From assembly GCA_963575645.1 (NCBI GenBank), contig OY754468.1:13516001-13580000 (forward strand): 64,000 nucleotides of DNA, read 5' to 3'. The notes under the pieces are model-generated. The model saw only the letters and a program-made list of their open reading frames with translations, was not told the DNA's origin and searched no databases. The position numbers were made by a program, and so were the translations under genes. Shown here piece after piece: positions 11,511 to 20,127 of this stretch (within the stretch, counting starts at the first letter, position 1; every line of letters begins with the position of its first letter). This stretch comes from Xanthostigma xanthostigma. Its lineage: Eukaryota > Arthropoda > Insecta > Raphidioptera > Raphidiidae.

Positions 11511-11801
11511 ATGTTTGGTGGAAATTCTTTTACAAAAAAATGGCTTGTAATAGCAGTCGTAGTGATGTGTTTGTGTACCCAGTGCTATTGCCAATGCACT
11601 GGTTCTGACTGCACCGCATGTACTGCAGCCTGCACTTCTTGTGGAAACTGCCCAAACGCCGTAACATGTACCGATTCTGCAAATTGTGTGAAGGCAACAA
11701 CATGCACAGGCTCAAAAGACTGTCATAATGCCGTGACCTGCACTAAGTCAACCAACTGTTACAAGGCTGTAACGTGTACTGATTCAACAGGATGTCCTTA
11801 A
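11511..11801 (+). CDS. Beta-helical antifreeze protein, short paralogue (Tenebrio type)
   Basis: A 96-residue secreted ice-binding protein. Residues 1-27 are a signal peptide: basic FTKKW, hydrophobic [11 protein letters not shown], cleavage expected before Gln28 of QCTG, as in the known beetle proteins. The 69-residue mature part has 14 cysteines, an even number fitting the disulphide ladder inside the helix. After an irregular N-terminal cap ([17 protein letters not shown]) come three full 12-residue coils and a C-terminal partial coil, giving four TCT motifs. In this family the stacked TxT threonines form the flat ice-binding face and the protein acts in haemolymph. The start at 11511 gives a full signal peptide and has an AAA-ATG context. 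The gene is intronless, with AATAAA at 11977-11982. It has one coil and one residue fewer than the paralogue at 16669, so activity may be lower. I am very sure of the family; species and isoform are unknown. Confidence 0.95.
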   Translation: MFGGNSFTKKWLVIAVVVMCLCTQCYCQCTGSDCTACTAACTSCGNCPNAVTCTDSANCVKATTCTGSKDCHNAVTCTKSTNCYKAVTCTDSTGCP

Positions 11802-11976
11802 GTTTTTCGTTTTTACGTGGTGATTGCAATATTAATTTTTTTATTTAACGCTTCTATTAGCTAGCAAGGGGACAACTCCTACCCATGAAATTTTTACATT
11901 AAAAAAATTTTGAAAACCCGTTTAATTTTTAATTGATATTTTATTTTACTTCATCTAAAATCTTAATTGACAAAAA

Positions 11977-11982
11977 AATAAA
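11977..11982 (+). terminator. Candidate poly(A) signal of antifreeze gene 1
   Basis: AATAAA 176 bases after the stop codon, conserved in position and context at 17173-17178 downstream of gene 2. Confidence 0.55.
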
Positions 11983-12089
11983 TATTTTTGATAATTAAAT
12001 TCTTTATATGAAAACAAGGCAACACGATTTCGTCTACCATGGTGTCTGCAAATGTTGCAATGTTTATTACTGGCTGACGCTGCGAGTGT

Positions 12090-12509
12090 CAAGTAAAATA
12101 TACTTGAAAAAATGTGCATTTACATATATTGGAAATAAACGAAGTTTTGTAATTGGGACTTCTTCCTGCTGCCCCTCGCCGCGAAACGGTAATTCCTGTA
12201 CCGGCCATCTTGTTGAGGTTTTCCATGGTTTCCCTCAATAATTCCAGATAAATATCGAGATGGTTGCTTAATCAAGGCCATGGCCGATTACCTGTCAAAA
12301 TCCTGTGCTCAAAATTTGCCTACCTTATCCTAATATCCTAAAATTTCCTCATTCGCCCATTGCTATTAATTAAGTAGAAGTTTAAAAATGTAGAAAATAA
12401 CGGGAAGTGTGATAGTTAGAAATTGTAATGGTGCGAATGGCGTCTGTTATGACATATAGTCGAGAACCGGACGTTAAACGCATTATTATTATTATTATTA
12501 TTATTATTA
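12090..12509 (+). mobile_element. Retroposon 3' end with (ATT)n tail, copy 1
   Basis: The segment ends GTCGAGAACCGGACGTTAAACG followed by (ATT)n at 12482-12509, the kind of simple-repeat tail seen on non-LTR retroposons. Its counterpart in the duplicated copy ends at 17664. The minus-strand frame has GNHGKPQQDGRY and FAARGSRKKS, conserved in both copies, but this may only reflect duplication. Confidence 0.5.
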
Positions 12510-13290
12510 ATCTATCTTTCGATAATTTCGTATTTGTCAGTGAGCAAAAATTTAAACTATCAAGATCGTATTGACTACATGTGCAATATCCTTTGTTGTG
12601 CTATAAGATAGTTGAAATCTATTTTATCGTAATTTTAGTTTATTCACACCTTCACTTTCATATCGTTTGGGGCCAATCTCTTCAATAAAAAAATATTAAA
12701 AAATAAATATTTGGAATGACTTACAAATATTTATATAGACTGAGTTTTTTATTCAATTTTTATTTTAATAGTTCACTGTATTGTCCTCTACAAACTTCTT
12801 GTGAATCTTATAGAAAGTGGAAGTAATTTTTATGTTTTAGAGCTCAAGACAGCTAACTAAAATTCAAATTGGGAAGTATAAAACTTTATTTTGTAAAAAG
12901 TGGCCCCACTGTGCTGGGTGGTACCTTTTTAATCACCTTCCGATTAAATTGCAACAAATTACAACCAACAAAAGAAATTAAAATTATTTTTAGCACAACA
13001 CTGTTATTGTTCAGTAGCCGAATTCTTAAACTGGAAATTTTAAATAGAATATACCTATTTCAAATTAATTGTTCGCAATGTATTGGTCAACATCAATTTA
13101 ATATTATGACATTATATTACATTATTGTAACATTTTATTATATACTTTCTATTGTCAAAAACCACGAAATGTATCAAAAATATTGTATTCTATCTATCAA
13201 TAATAAAGATTATTAATTTTGAACATGTATTAATTTATGTATTGCAACCAAAACAATTTCAGTCAATTACATCTTTCCAAGCGACAACTA
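12510..13290. other. 3' flank of the antifreeze duplication; no gene
   Basis: AT-rich sequence paired with 17665-18245, apart from a copy-specific insertion at about 12676-12880. The 115-codon plus-strand frame is not kept in the paralogue and has no domain. Confidence 0.55.
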
Positions 13291-13567
13291 AAAAGGCAGA
13301 TCAAAATTCCAACCCTGGTAAAATGCTTGTATCATCCCATAATTAATCGTCACTCGAAAAATTTATAAAAAAGCTGGTAGAAATTAACGGCGAAGCTATT
13401 TTTTTTGCATCAGTAGTGTTATACAGGGTGTATCGCAGAAAACCTAACATAGGGAAAACTTCATTGTGCAAATTAGTTAAAATCAACGATTACTTTGGAC
13501 ACATATTAGAATGGATACCTTGGTAACGCTGATTAACCATTATTTAATAACAATAATCATTACATAA
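13291..13567 (-). mobile_element. Mariner/IS630-type transposon end, second copy
   Basis: Matches 8634-8930: AAAAAGGCAGATCAAAATT..., GAAGCTATTTTTTTT, TACAGGGTGTATCGCAG and GATTACTTTGGACACATATT. No transposase remnant follows; a tandem array begins almost at once. Confidence 0.6.
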
Positions 13568-13579
13568 TGTAAAATAAAG

Positions 13580-14640
13580 TCCCTGATTCCCTCTGTCTGT
13601 TTCTCCGCGTTATTCTTCTAAATCACGTAACGGATTTTGAAACGGTTTTCACTAATAGAAAGAGCGATAAACCGGGAATGACTGTGTTTTGTCATCACTA
13701 CATACTATTAACACCAAGTTGCCGTTTCCCTCTGTCCATGGTTTCCGCTTACTTCTTCTAAACAACGCAATGAATTTTGAAACTGTTTTCACTAGCTGAA
13801 AGAGTGATAAACAAGGAAGGTTTGTATATATAGTTTGTAAATATTTTGAACTAAATATGGCTGAATTATAAGAGTGTTTTGTCAAAAAACACTATCACTA
13901 CATAGTACAGGAAAAAAAGTCGCTGTCTGTTTCTTCACTTACTTCTTCTAAACCACGCAACAGATTTCCAAACGGTTTTCACTAACACAAAGAGTGATAA
14001 ACGGGGACGATTTGTGTATATAATTTGTAAATATTTTGTACAATATATGACTGAACTATGACGGTGCTTTGTCATCACTACATACTATTAATACCAAGTT
14101 GCTGTTTCCGTCTGTCCATGGTTTCCGCTTACTTCTTCTAAACAACGCAATGGATTTTGAAACGGTTTTCACTAACAGAAAGAGCGTTTAACGAGGAAGG
14201 TTTGTATATATAATTTGGAAATATTTTGAACTAAATATCGCTGAAATATGACGGTGTTTTTTCAAAAATCACTATCACTGCATATTATAGAATATAAGTC
14301 GCTGTCTGTTTCTCCGCTTACTTTTTCTAAACCAACCAACGGATTTTGAAACAATTTTCACTAACAGAAAGAGCGATAAACGAGGAAGTATTGTGTATAT
14401 AATTTGTAAATATTTTGTACAAAATATGGCTGAACTATGACGGTGTTTTGTCATCACTACATACTATTAATACCAAGTTGCCGTTTCCCTCTGTCCAATG
14501 TCCATGCTTTCCGCTTACTTCTTCTAAACAACGCAATGGATTTTGAAACGGTTTTCACTAATAGAAAGAGCGTTAAATGAGGAAGGTTGTAAATATTTCG
14601 TACTCAATATCGCTGAATACAGGAGTGGTTTATTAAAAAA
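13580..14640. repeat. Alternating ~190-bp tandem array (~380-bp dimeric unit)
   Basis: The marker TTTTCACTA recurs near 13648, 13787, 13977, 14168, 14357 and 14551, about 190 bases apart except for one shortened interval. Two unit types alternate: one with GTCCATGGTTTCCGCTTACT..AAACAACGCAATG, the other with CTGTTTCTCCGCTTACT..AAACCACGCAAC. This indicates a dimer as the amplified unit. A single monomer in reverse orientation lies at 45125-45340. Confidence 0.8.
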
Positions 14641-14756
14641 AAATAAAATTACAAAGGAACAGCCGAAAAATAGAAGAATTCGATATTTTTTTGTATATGT
14701 TCATGATAGTCCCAATAAGATTTTTGTGGAAAGAAAAACTGGAATATAAACTCAGA

Positions 14757-14930
14757 ATATGGTGGAGCCGTAGGCTCTACTAGCTAGTATCGTCACAGCC
14801 CCGTGAGGCGAAACCGTTATATGGGTTACGGTGGAGCCGTAGGCTCAACTACTGTTATTGCTGCCGAGCGGGACACAGCCCCGTGAGACAAGAATGTTTC
14901 GTCTTAATCGCGTGCGAAATATATGACAAC
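14757..14930. repeat. Two-copy short repeat, GGTGGAGCCGTAGGCTC
   Basis: GGTGGAGCCGTAGGCTC occurs at about 14762 and 14830, each followed by a CACAGCCCCGTGAG block. The ending (GTTTCGTCTTAATCGCGTGCG) resembles the tails of the SINE/RTE-like repeats at 40000 and 49640. Probably the tail of the array-bearing retroposon to its left. Confidence 0.5.
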
Positions 14931-15357
14931 GCTCTGCAAATACGGCTATTAATAGCTCTTGGCCTATTATGGCAAAACAAATAAAATGCATTATTGAAGT
15001 AGGTATACTAATGCATTATATAGCGTTGTACCTTTTTGCGTCACAGTCCTCAGATTTGTAAACAAGATATTTTTAAATATTTTTTTAAATATACCGGAGC
15101 ATTATTAAAAACTATGTGTTGCATCTCATCCATGTTAAGTTTAATGTAAATAATTTACTCGGGAACTTGGATAAATATGGAAAAGTTGGAACTAACTAAC
15201 GAAACTTTTGTATAATTTGAAAAAATAAGCATTAAATCATATTTTTCCAAGTTCCCGAGAAAACTATTTATATTATTAAAAACGTAATTTAAAACGCCTG
15301 CTCTAAGATACCTTGTATTTTTATCTTTTTTCCGAGTATTTATGTTTTGATATATTT

Positions 15358-16115
15358 GCTAACACAGGCATTGTGGCTTTATTACGTGAACTTAAGTTTT
15401 TTTTTTGGGACAAAATGAAAAAATATTAACATTTTTTTTCTTAATTTCAATATTATTATCAATCCAACGTCTGCACCCAATTTAATACACACTTCAGTTG
15501 TAAACCCATACCCACAAACTAGCGTTTTCATAAAATTTATAAGTCCGGTCTTGTTGAAACGATTCTGAGAATTTTTATCGGTATTTTTGGGCCCGAAAAT
15601 TTTTTTCAACCCCTGAATACCCCCTTAAAACGGCCCGGTTGGGCCCATTTTAAATAGGCTTCGTGCTGTGATGGATTCCAAGACGTGGACCAAATTTCGT
15701 CAAAATCAATTAACTCTTTCAAAAACTATTGCTTGCACACATTATACATACATACACATTTCCATAAATGGTGCCAAACTTCTTAGGAGGCTATGAAATG
15801 TCGAGAAATTGTGGTCTGGTCCCTAGGTCGCGCCATCCTAAGGGATATTAGACTACAGTGCGCGAGTGAGCCGTGAAAGTGTCTGCAATTCAGACAGAGA
15901 ACAGTTCCTTATCTCTATGGTAACTAATGATACAAAACAATGGTGATTTGAGTAAACAAATATCTGGTTTTCTGGACTTTCCGCAGGGTTCTCTCTCTCA
16001 ACTGAGGACACTTTCACTTATGGCAAGCATACGATTAGCGTACTCTAGTTACTTATATCTCTATGGTGCCATCCGACCAACGCCAATAATGTAAGTGTCT
16101 TATGGCAAATACACT
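15358..16115 (+). mobile_element. Repeat family X, interrupted by a family A MITE
   Basis: Matches 55838-56564. Shared landmarks: GCGTTTTCATAAAATTTRTAA, GAAACGATTCTGAGAATTTT, GGTGCCAAACTTCTTAG, ATCCGACCRACGCCAATARTG and CTTATGGCAAATACACTAA. The copy at 55838 lacks the MITE and so serves as the empty site. No open frame. Confidence 0.8.
15838..16065. mobile_element. Complete MITE, family A, nested in repeat X
   Basis: 228 bp, opposite in orientation to 8261-8489. Ends CTAAGGGATATTAGA and ATATCTCTATG. Flanks are GCGCCATC (15830-15837) and GTGCCATC (16066-16073), an 8-bp duplication with one change. The uninterrupted CGCCATCCGACCGACGCC in the X copy near 56510 confirms the insertion site. Confidence 0.9.
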
Positions 16116-16561
16116 AATAACAAACTAGCCATATTAAAAATGTCTATGCACATGAGTACGCAAATCATATATTATTTCTTGGAAGAGCCTCCTGTGTCTT
16201 CTCTTCTAGGCGAAGTCGACGTGTGGAAAACTGTTCACGTTGAAGGACATCGAACGTCCGTGAAAATTCTGTTCCATCACCAAATCGGATTTAATACAAT
16301 TAATACAATAAAAAATAACTTTATCGAATTAATTGTTTCAAGTTAAAATAAAAATTAAATATTTCCTGCAGTATCTGAAAATGGTGCAATTTGCTGACGA
16401 AACGTCGTACAAAAGCTTAATAAGGTGTTATTAAATTCATTAGTACCTGACCTCATTCCTGTGAATAATTATTTTAAAATTGATTTTTATCTTTTGAATC
16501 TTATAATTTTCAGTGTTCGTTGGTGCGTGATAAATAACATCCTGTATGTAAAATATCCTTC
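16116..16561. other. Upstream flank of antifreeze gene 2
   Basis: 16116-16475 is insertion-derived sequence without a gene; it includes TGCTGACGAAACGTCG near 16395, similar to the hairpin core motif found elsewhere in the window. 16480-16561 is the conserved proximal upstream region, alignable with 11325-11405. Confidence 0.5.
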
Positions 16562-16616
16562 AATAGCCAACGGCTGGGGTTATATATATTCCAGGGAGCT
16601 CAGTCGATCTCACCAG
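16562..16616 (+). promoter_or_regulatory. TATA/initiator core promoter of antifreeze gene 2
   Basis: TATATATAT at 16581-16589, TCAGT initiator at 16600-16604 and TCACCAGTCGA immediately after, the same architecture as gene 1. The preceding AATAGCCAACGGCTGGGGT is conserved in both copies and may include a proximal control element. Confidence 0.7.
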
Positions 16617-16668
16617 TCGAACGAAGTAAACAGTGAGATAAATAACATAATAATATACTTTTCAAAAA

Positions 16669-16998
16669 ATGTTTGGTGGAAATTCTTTTACAACAAAATG
16701 GCTTGTAATAGCAGTCGTAGTGATGTGTTTGTGTACCCAGTGTTATTGCCAATGCACTGGAGGTTCTGACTGCACCGGATGTACTGTAGCCTGCACTTCT
16801 TGTGGAAACTGTCCAAACGCCGTAACATGTACCGGTTCTGGAAATTGTGTGAAGGCAACAACATGCACAGACTCAAAAGACTGTCATAATGCCGTGACCT
16901 GCACCGGCTCAACCAATTGTTACAATGCTAAAACCTGCACTAAATCAACCAACTGTTACAAGGCTACAACGTGTACTGATTCAACAGGATGTCCTTAA
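16669..16998 (+). CDS. Beta-helical antifreeze protein, long paralogue (Tenebrio type)
   Basis: A 109-residue secreted ice-binding protein. The 27-residue signal peptide ([11 protein letters not shown] plus a hydrophobic core) differs from the neighbouring paralogue at residue 9 (Thr for Lys). The mature chain has 82 residues, beginning QCTGGSDC. It contains 16 cysteines, the count expected for the eight-disulphide Tenebrio fold. After the cap there are four full 12-residue coils and a partial fifth, giving five TCT motifs in register (mature residues 26-28, 38-40, 50-52, 62-64, 74-76). The extra coil relative to the paralogue is [12 protein letters not shown] or its neighbour [12 protein letters not shown]. 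Family members bind ice through the TxT face and lower the haemolymph freezing point. The reading frame is intact, without introns, and AATAAA lies at 17173-17178. Its upstream region has been separated by a 1.4-kb insertion, so regulation may differ from gene 1. Confidence 0.96.
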   Translation: MFGGNSFTTKWLVIAVVVMCLCTQCYCQCTGGSDCTGCTVACTSCGNCPNAVTCTGSGNCVKATTCTDSKDCHNAVTCTGSTNCYNAKTCTKSTNCYKATTCTDSTGCP

Positions 16999-17172
16999 GT
17001 TTTTTGTTTTTACGTGGTGATTGCAATATTAATTTTTTATTTAGCGCTTCTATTAGCTAGCAAGGTGACAACTCCTACCCATGAAATTTTTACCTTAAAA
17101 AAATGTCGATATCCCGTTTAATTTTTAATTGATTGTTTATGTTACTTCATCTAAAATCTTACTAAACAAAAA

Positions 17173-17178
17173 AATAAA
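17173..17178 (+). terminator. Candidate poly(A) signal of antifreeze gene 2
   Basis: AATAAA 175 bases after the stop codon, in the same context as the signal after gene 1. Confidence 0.55.
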
Positions 17179-17214
17179 TATTTTTAATAATTTAATTCTT
17201 TGTACCATGGTGAT

Positions 17215-17664
17215 TGCAAATGTTTATTACTGGTTGACGCTGCGGGTGTCAAGAAATATATTTGAAAAAATGTGCATTTACATATATATTGGAAATAAAC
17301 GAAGTTTTGTGATTGGGACTTCTTCCTGCTGCCCCTCGCCGCGAATCGGTAATTTTTGTACCGGCCATCTTGTTGAGGTTTTCCATGGTTTCCCTCAATA
17401 ATTCCAGATAAATATCGAGATGGTTGCTTATTCAAGGCCATGGCCGATTACCTGTCAAACTCCTGTGCTCGAAATTTGCCTGCCTTATCCTAATGTCCTA
17501 AAATCCTTCATTCGCCCATTGCTTTTAGTTAAGTGTAAGTTTAAAAATGTAAAATAACGGGAAGTGTGATAGATGGAAAATAGTAATGATGCGAATGGCG
17601 TCTGTTATGACATATAGTCGAGAACCGGACGTTAAACGCATTATTATTATTATTATTATTATTA
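17215..17664 (+). mobile_element. Retroposon 3' end with (ATT)n tail, copy 2
   Basis: Duplicated partner of 12090-12509, ending GAACCGGACGTTAAACG and (ATT)n at 17640-17664. It was already present when the locus duplicated, because both copies sit at the same distance from the gene. Confidence 0.5.
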
Positions 17665-18329
17665 ATCTGTCTTTCGTTAATTAATTTAATGTCAGTGAAC
17701 AAAAATTTAAACTATCAAGATCGTATTGACTACATGTGCAATATCCTTTGTTGTGCTATAAGATAGTTGAAATCTATTTTATCGTAATTTTAGTTTATTC
17801 ACATCTTCACTTTCATATCGTTTGGGGCCAATTTTATAAAAAGTGGCTCCAATGTGCTGGGTTGTACCTTTTTAATCACTTTCCGATTAAATTGCAACAA
17901 ATTACAACCAACAAATGAAATTAAAATTATTTTTAGCACAACATTGTTTTTGTTCGGTAGCCGAATTTTTAAACTGGAAATTTTAATTATAATAATATAT
18001 TTCAAATTATTAATTGTTCAATTTTTGTATGTTCGCAATGTACCTATAGGTCAACATCAATTTAATATTGTGACATTATATTATATTATTGTAACATTTT
18101 ATTATAAGTATACATTCTATTATTGTCAAAAACCACGAAAAGCATCAAAAATACCTAATTTGTATTCTATCCATCAATAATAAAGATTATTAATTTTGAA
18201 CATGTATTAATTTATGTATTGCAACCAAAACAATTCCAGTCAATTGGGCGACGCATTGCAACTTCAAAATATAGTTGGCAAAACCAAAAGTGCACATCCT
18301 ATAAGTTTTCTAGTGTATGATAAAAAAAA

Positions 18330-18460
18330 ACAATTGAAAAAAATATTTATATATATAATCAATTATTCCGGCAGGAATCGAACCCAGAACCTTCCCTTGC
18401 TGATCTAATGGCTTATCCACTACGCCACGAAGGTTGGTGGATGTGCCGGTGTTATTATGG
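18330..18460 (-). mobile_element. tRNA-derived SINE, minus strand
   Basis: On the minus strand a pol III A box (TGGCGTAGTGGA, plus-strand 18415-18427) is followed at normal distance by a B box (GGTTCGATTCC, plus-strand 18374-18384). The acceptor and anticodon stems do not pair well, so this is not a functional tRNA. An AT-rich tail (18315-18360) follows on the side expected for a SINE. Confidence 0.55.
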
Positions 18461-18859
18461 TATAGAAGTGTAGCACTTATTTTATGGCAATTTACACAGT
18501 AATTATTATATTGTTTTTTCAAATTATTAACTGTCAAAAAATAATAAAATAAAAATTAAATTATTGAACGCATTTTATTGAATTTAAATAGGGTTCTACT
18601 CTGATAGTAAACAAAGTGCACAAAATATAAACCAAGGTGATCCGACCAAAATTGCGATCTGTAGAGTACGTACATACGTACAGACCAACTGACAACTGCT
18701 ATTCGAAATTTTTAATTACAATTTTAGAACAAATTATGAACCTGAATCAATCTAAAAATGGTTCCGTTTTATAGAACAGAATCTCCTCTCAAAAAAGCTA
18801 CAATTTGAATGGATTTCGTGCACGCTAGTTTAGCGGTATGTGCAATATAATAGAGAAAA
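18461..18859. other. No gene recognised
   Basis: Unassigned AT-rich sequence. It includes a short word shared in reverse complement with 10630-10660. Confidence 0.45.
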
Positions 18860-18918
18860 TAAAATTTCTAATATCGCGTGAGGTGACGCGGGTAATGGCT
18901 AGTATTCAATATGATATT
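18860..18918 (+). mobile_element. Family B fragment
   Basis: Contains GAAAATAAAATTTCTAATATCGCGTGAGG and GACGCGGGTAATGGCTAGT from the 5' third of the family B element, broken off at ATGATATTTGCT. Confidence 0.75.
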
Positions 18919-19002
18919 TGCTACAGTTTATTAAAATACGGTATTACAAACTGGGGACGATCAACGGAAGTGGATAGAATATTTAAAATCGAAAAAAAAT
19001 AG
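18919..19002 (+). pseudogene. LINE ORF2 C-terminal scrap
   Basis: Encodes CYSLLKYGITNWGRSTEVDR followed by IFKIEKK and a stop. This aligns with the post-RT region of the LINE at 41528-43980 (there SKMQYGITLWGSAPEAKRV). Jockey/CR1-type elements carry such a Y-G-I-x-x-W-G motif after the polymerase. It is too short to assign further. Confidence 0.6.
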
Positions 19003-19039
19003 GGTACATTTTTAACTTACAATCAGGGTAGCGAATTTT

Positions 19040-19174
19040 TTAATGCAAAAAATTTTAATTAAAAATTGGATTTTTTAATCCCGATGTTGGGATAAAAAAT
19101 TTAAAAATATTTTTTAATCCCAACGTTGGGATTAGAAATTAAAAAAAATATATTTTAATCCCAATGTCAGGATT
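19040..19174. repeat. Short palindromic AT-rich repeats
   Basis: Three variants of the palindrome AATCCCAACGTTGGGATT (the middle one, about 19110, is perfect) spaced by runs of A/T. A related AGTGTACGGGATTAA/AGTGGTCGGGATTAA pair lies just past the other end of the E120-A element, at about 23485 and 23525. Confidence 0.6.
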
Positions 19175-19469
19175 AACCAGTGGGAGTATATGCCCAAGTA
19201 ATTCAAGAATTACAAGGCGCGAAATTTTACGTCATATACCCCGGTGTTTTGTTTGAAAATCGGTGTATATATAATTATATTTAACGACACTTGGAGAATA
19301 ATATAGTATAACTTAATTTAATTATTCTAAGAAAAAAATAACAGTTGAAAATAATGAAACACAGAAAGGAAAATATAATTTTAATAATTTCATGGTTCTC
19401 TATGTAATATGTTATTGTGTCATGCAAAAATTAAACCTAACTAACATCTTCAGAACAAAAGATCAACAG

Positions 19470-19960
19470 ATTTTTTTTCAAAATATTTCTGAAATTATGA
19501 GTTTAGAAAAAAAATTTCATAGCTTTCTTGTAAAAACAGATAGAAAAATAAACCGTTATGAAAAGTACCCAATTATTATATAAAAACAACTTTATAACAT
19601 ATATGTGCCGACTTTAGCTCAAAGAATTTTTTACAAAACTTTCTTTAAAATAAAATAATAAAACATTATAAAAAGTACACCATTATTATATAAAAAACAA
19701 CGATGGCATGTATCTCTTTTGCGCATGCGCCGATTTTTCCCAAAAATTATACAAAACTCTTGTAAAAATAGATCGAATAATAAACAGTTATAAAAAGTAT
19801 ACCATTGTTATATACAAACAACTTTATAACTTATACCTCTTTTGCGCAAGCGCCGACTTTCCCTCAAAAAACATTTTACAAAACTTTCTTGTAAAGTAGA
19901 ATAATAAAACATTATAAAAAGTACACCATTATTATATAAAAAAATTGGATGTCTGTAAAG
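19470..19960 (+). repeat. Imperfect ~120-bp units containing GCGCATGCGCCG
   Basis: The word ATTATTATAT or its variant recurs at 19572, 19682, 19804 and 19928 (110-124 apart). Each unit has ACAAAACTTTCTTGTAAA, ATAATAAAC.GTTAT, AAAGTAYACCATTATTATAT and GCGCATGCGCCGA. These units share ancestry with the central part of family B. Confidence 0.7.
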
Positions 19961-20127
19961 TCGGTTTACGGACGATAGTTTTACGTGATAACGTATTCCG
20001 CTCGAATATCATGTTTAATAATACATTACTGCGCTCTCGCTTGCGCGCACAGGGACAGGCGGAACGTTACACTTTTTCGTGCGTGCAGCTGGTGTTTCAT
20101 CAATTTATAAGACGTTATCACGTCAAA

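Larger units (their letters stand above)
11183..13267 (+). repeat. Antifreeze segmental duplication, copy 1
   Basis: About 2.1 kb that recurs at 14949-18245 in the same orientation. Shared landmarks: TAATAGCTCTTGGCCTATTA at the left, the promoter and coding region, the retroposon tail with (ATT)n, and TTGCAACCAAAACAATT at the right. Copy 1 has about 200 extra bases at roughly 12676-12880; copy 2 has a 1.4-kb insertion upstream of its gene. This shows a tandem duplication of the whole transcription unit with both flanks. Confidence 0.9.
14949..18245 (+). repeat. Antifreeze segmental duplication, copy 2 (interrupted)
   Basis: Second copy of the unit at 11183-13267. Homology runs 14949-15080, is lost through 15085-16475, then resumes at TTTTTATCTTTTGAATCTTA and continues to TTGCAACCAAAACAATT. 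The interruption ends about 100 bases upstream of the TATA box, so the core promoter is intact but the distal upstream region has been displaced by 1.4 kb. Confidence 0.9.

Noticed and set aside
12008-12241. Conserved small frame downstream of both antifreeze genes (IGNKRSFVIGTSSCCPSP)
   Set aside because: Similarity between the copies is expected from the segmental duplication. Start regions differ, and the segment leads into a retroposon tail with (ATT)n.
18368-18430. Functional tRNA gene on the minus strand
   Set aside because: A and B boxes are present, but acceptor and anticodon stems do not pair; a SINE fits better.
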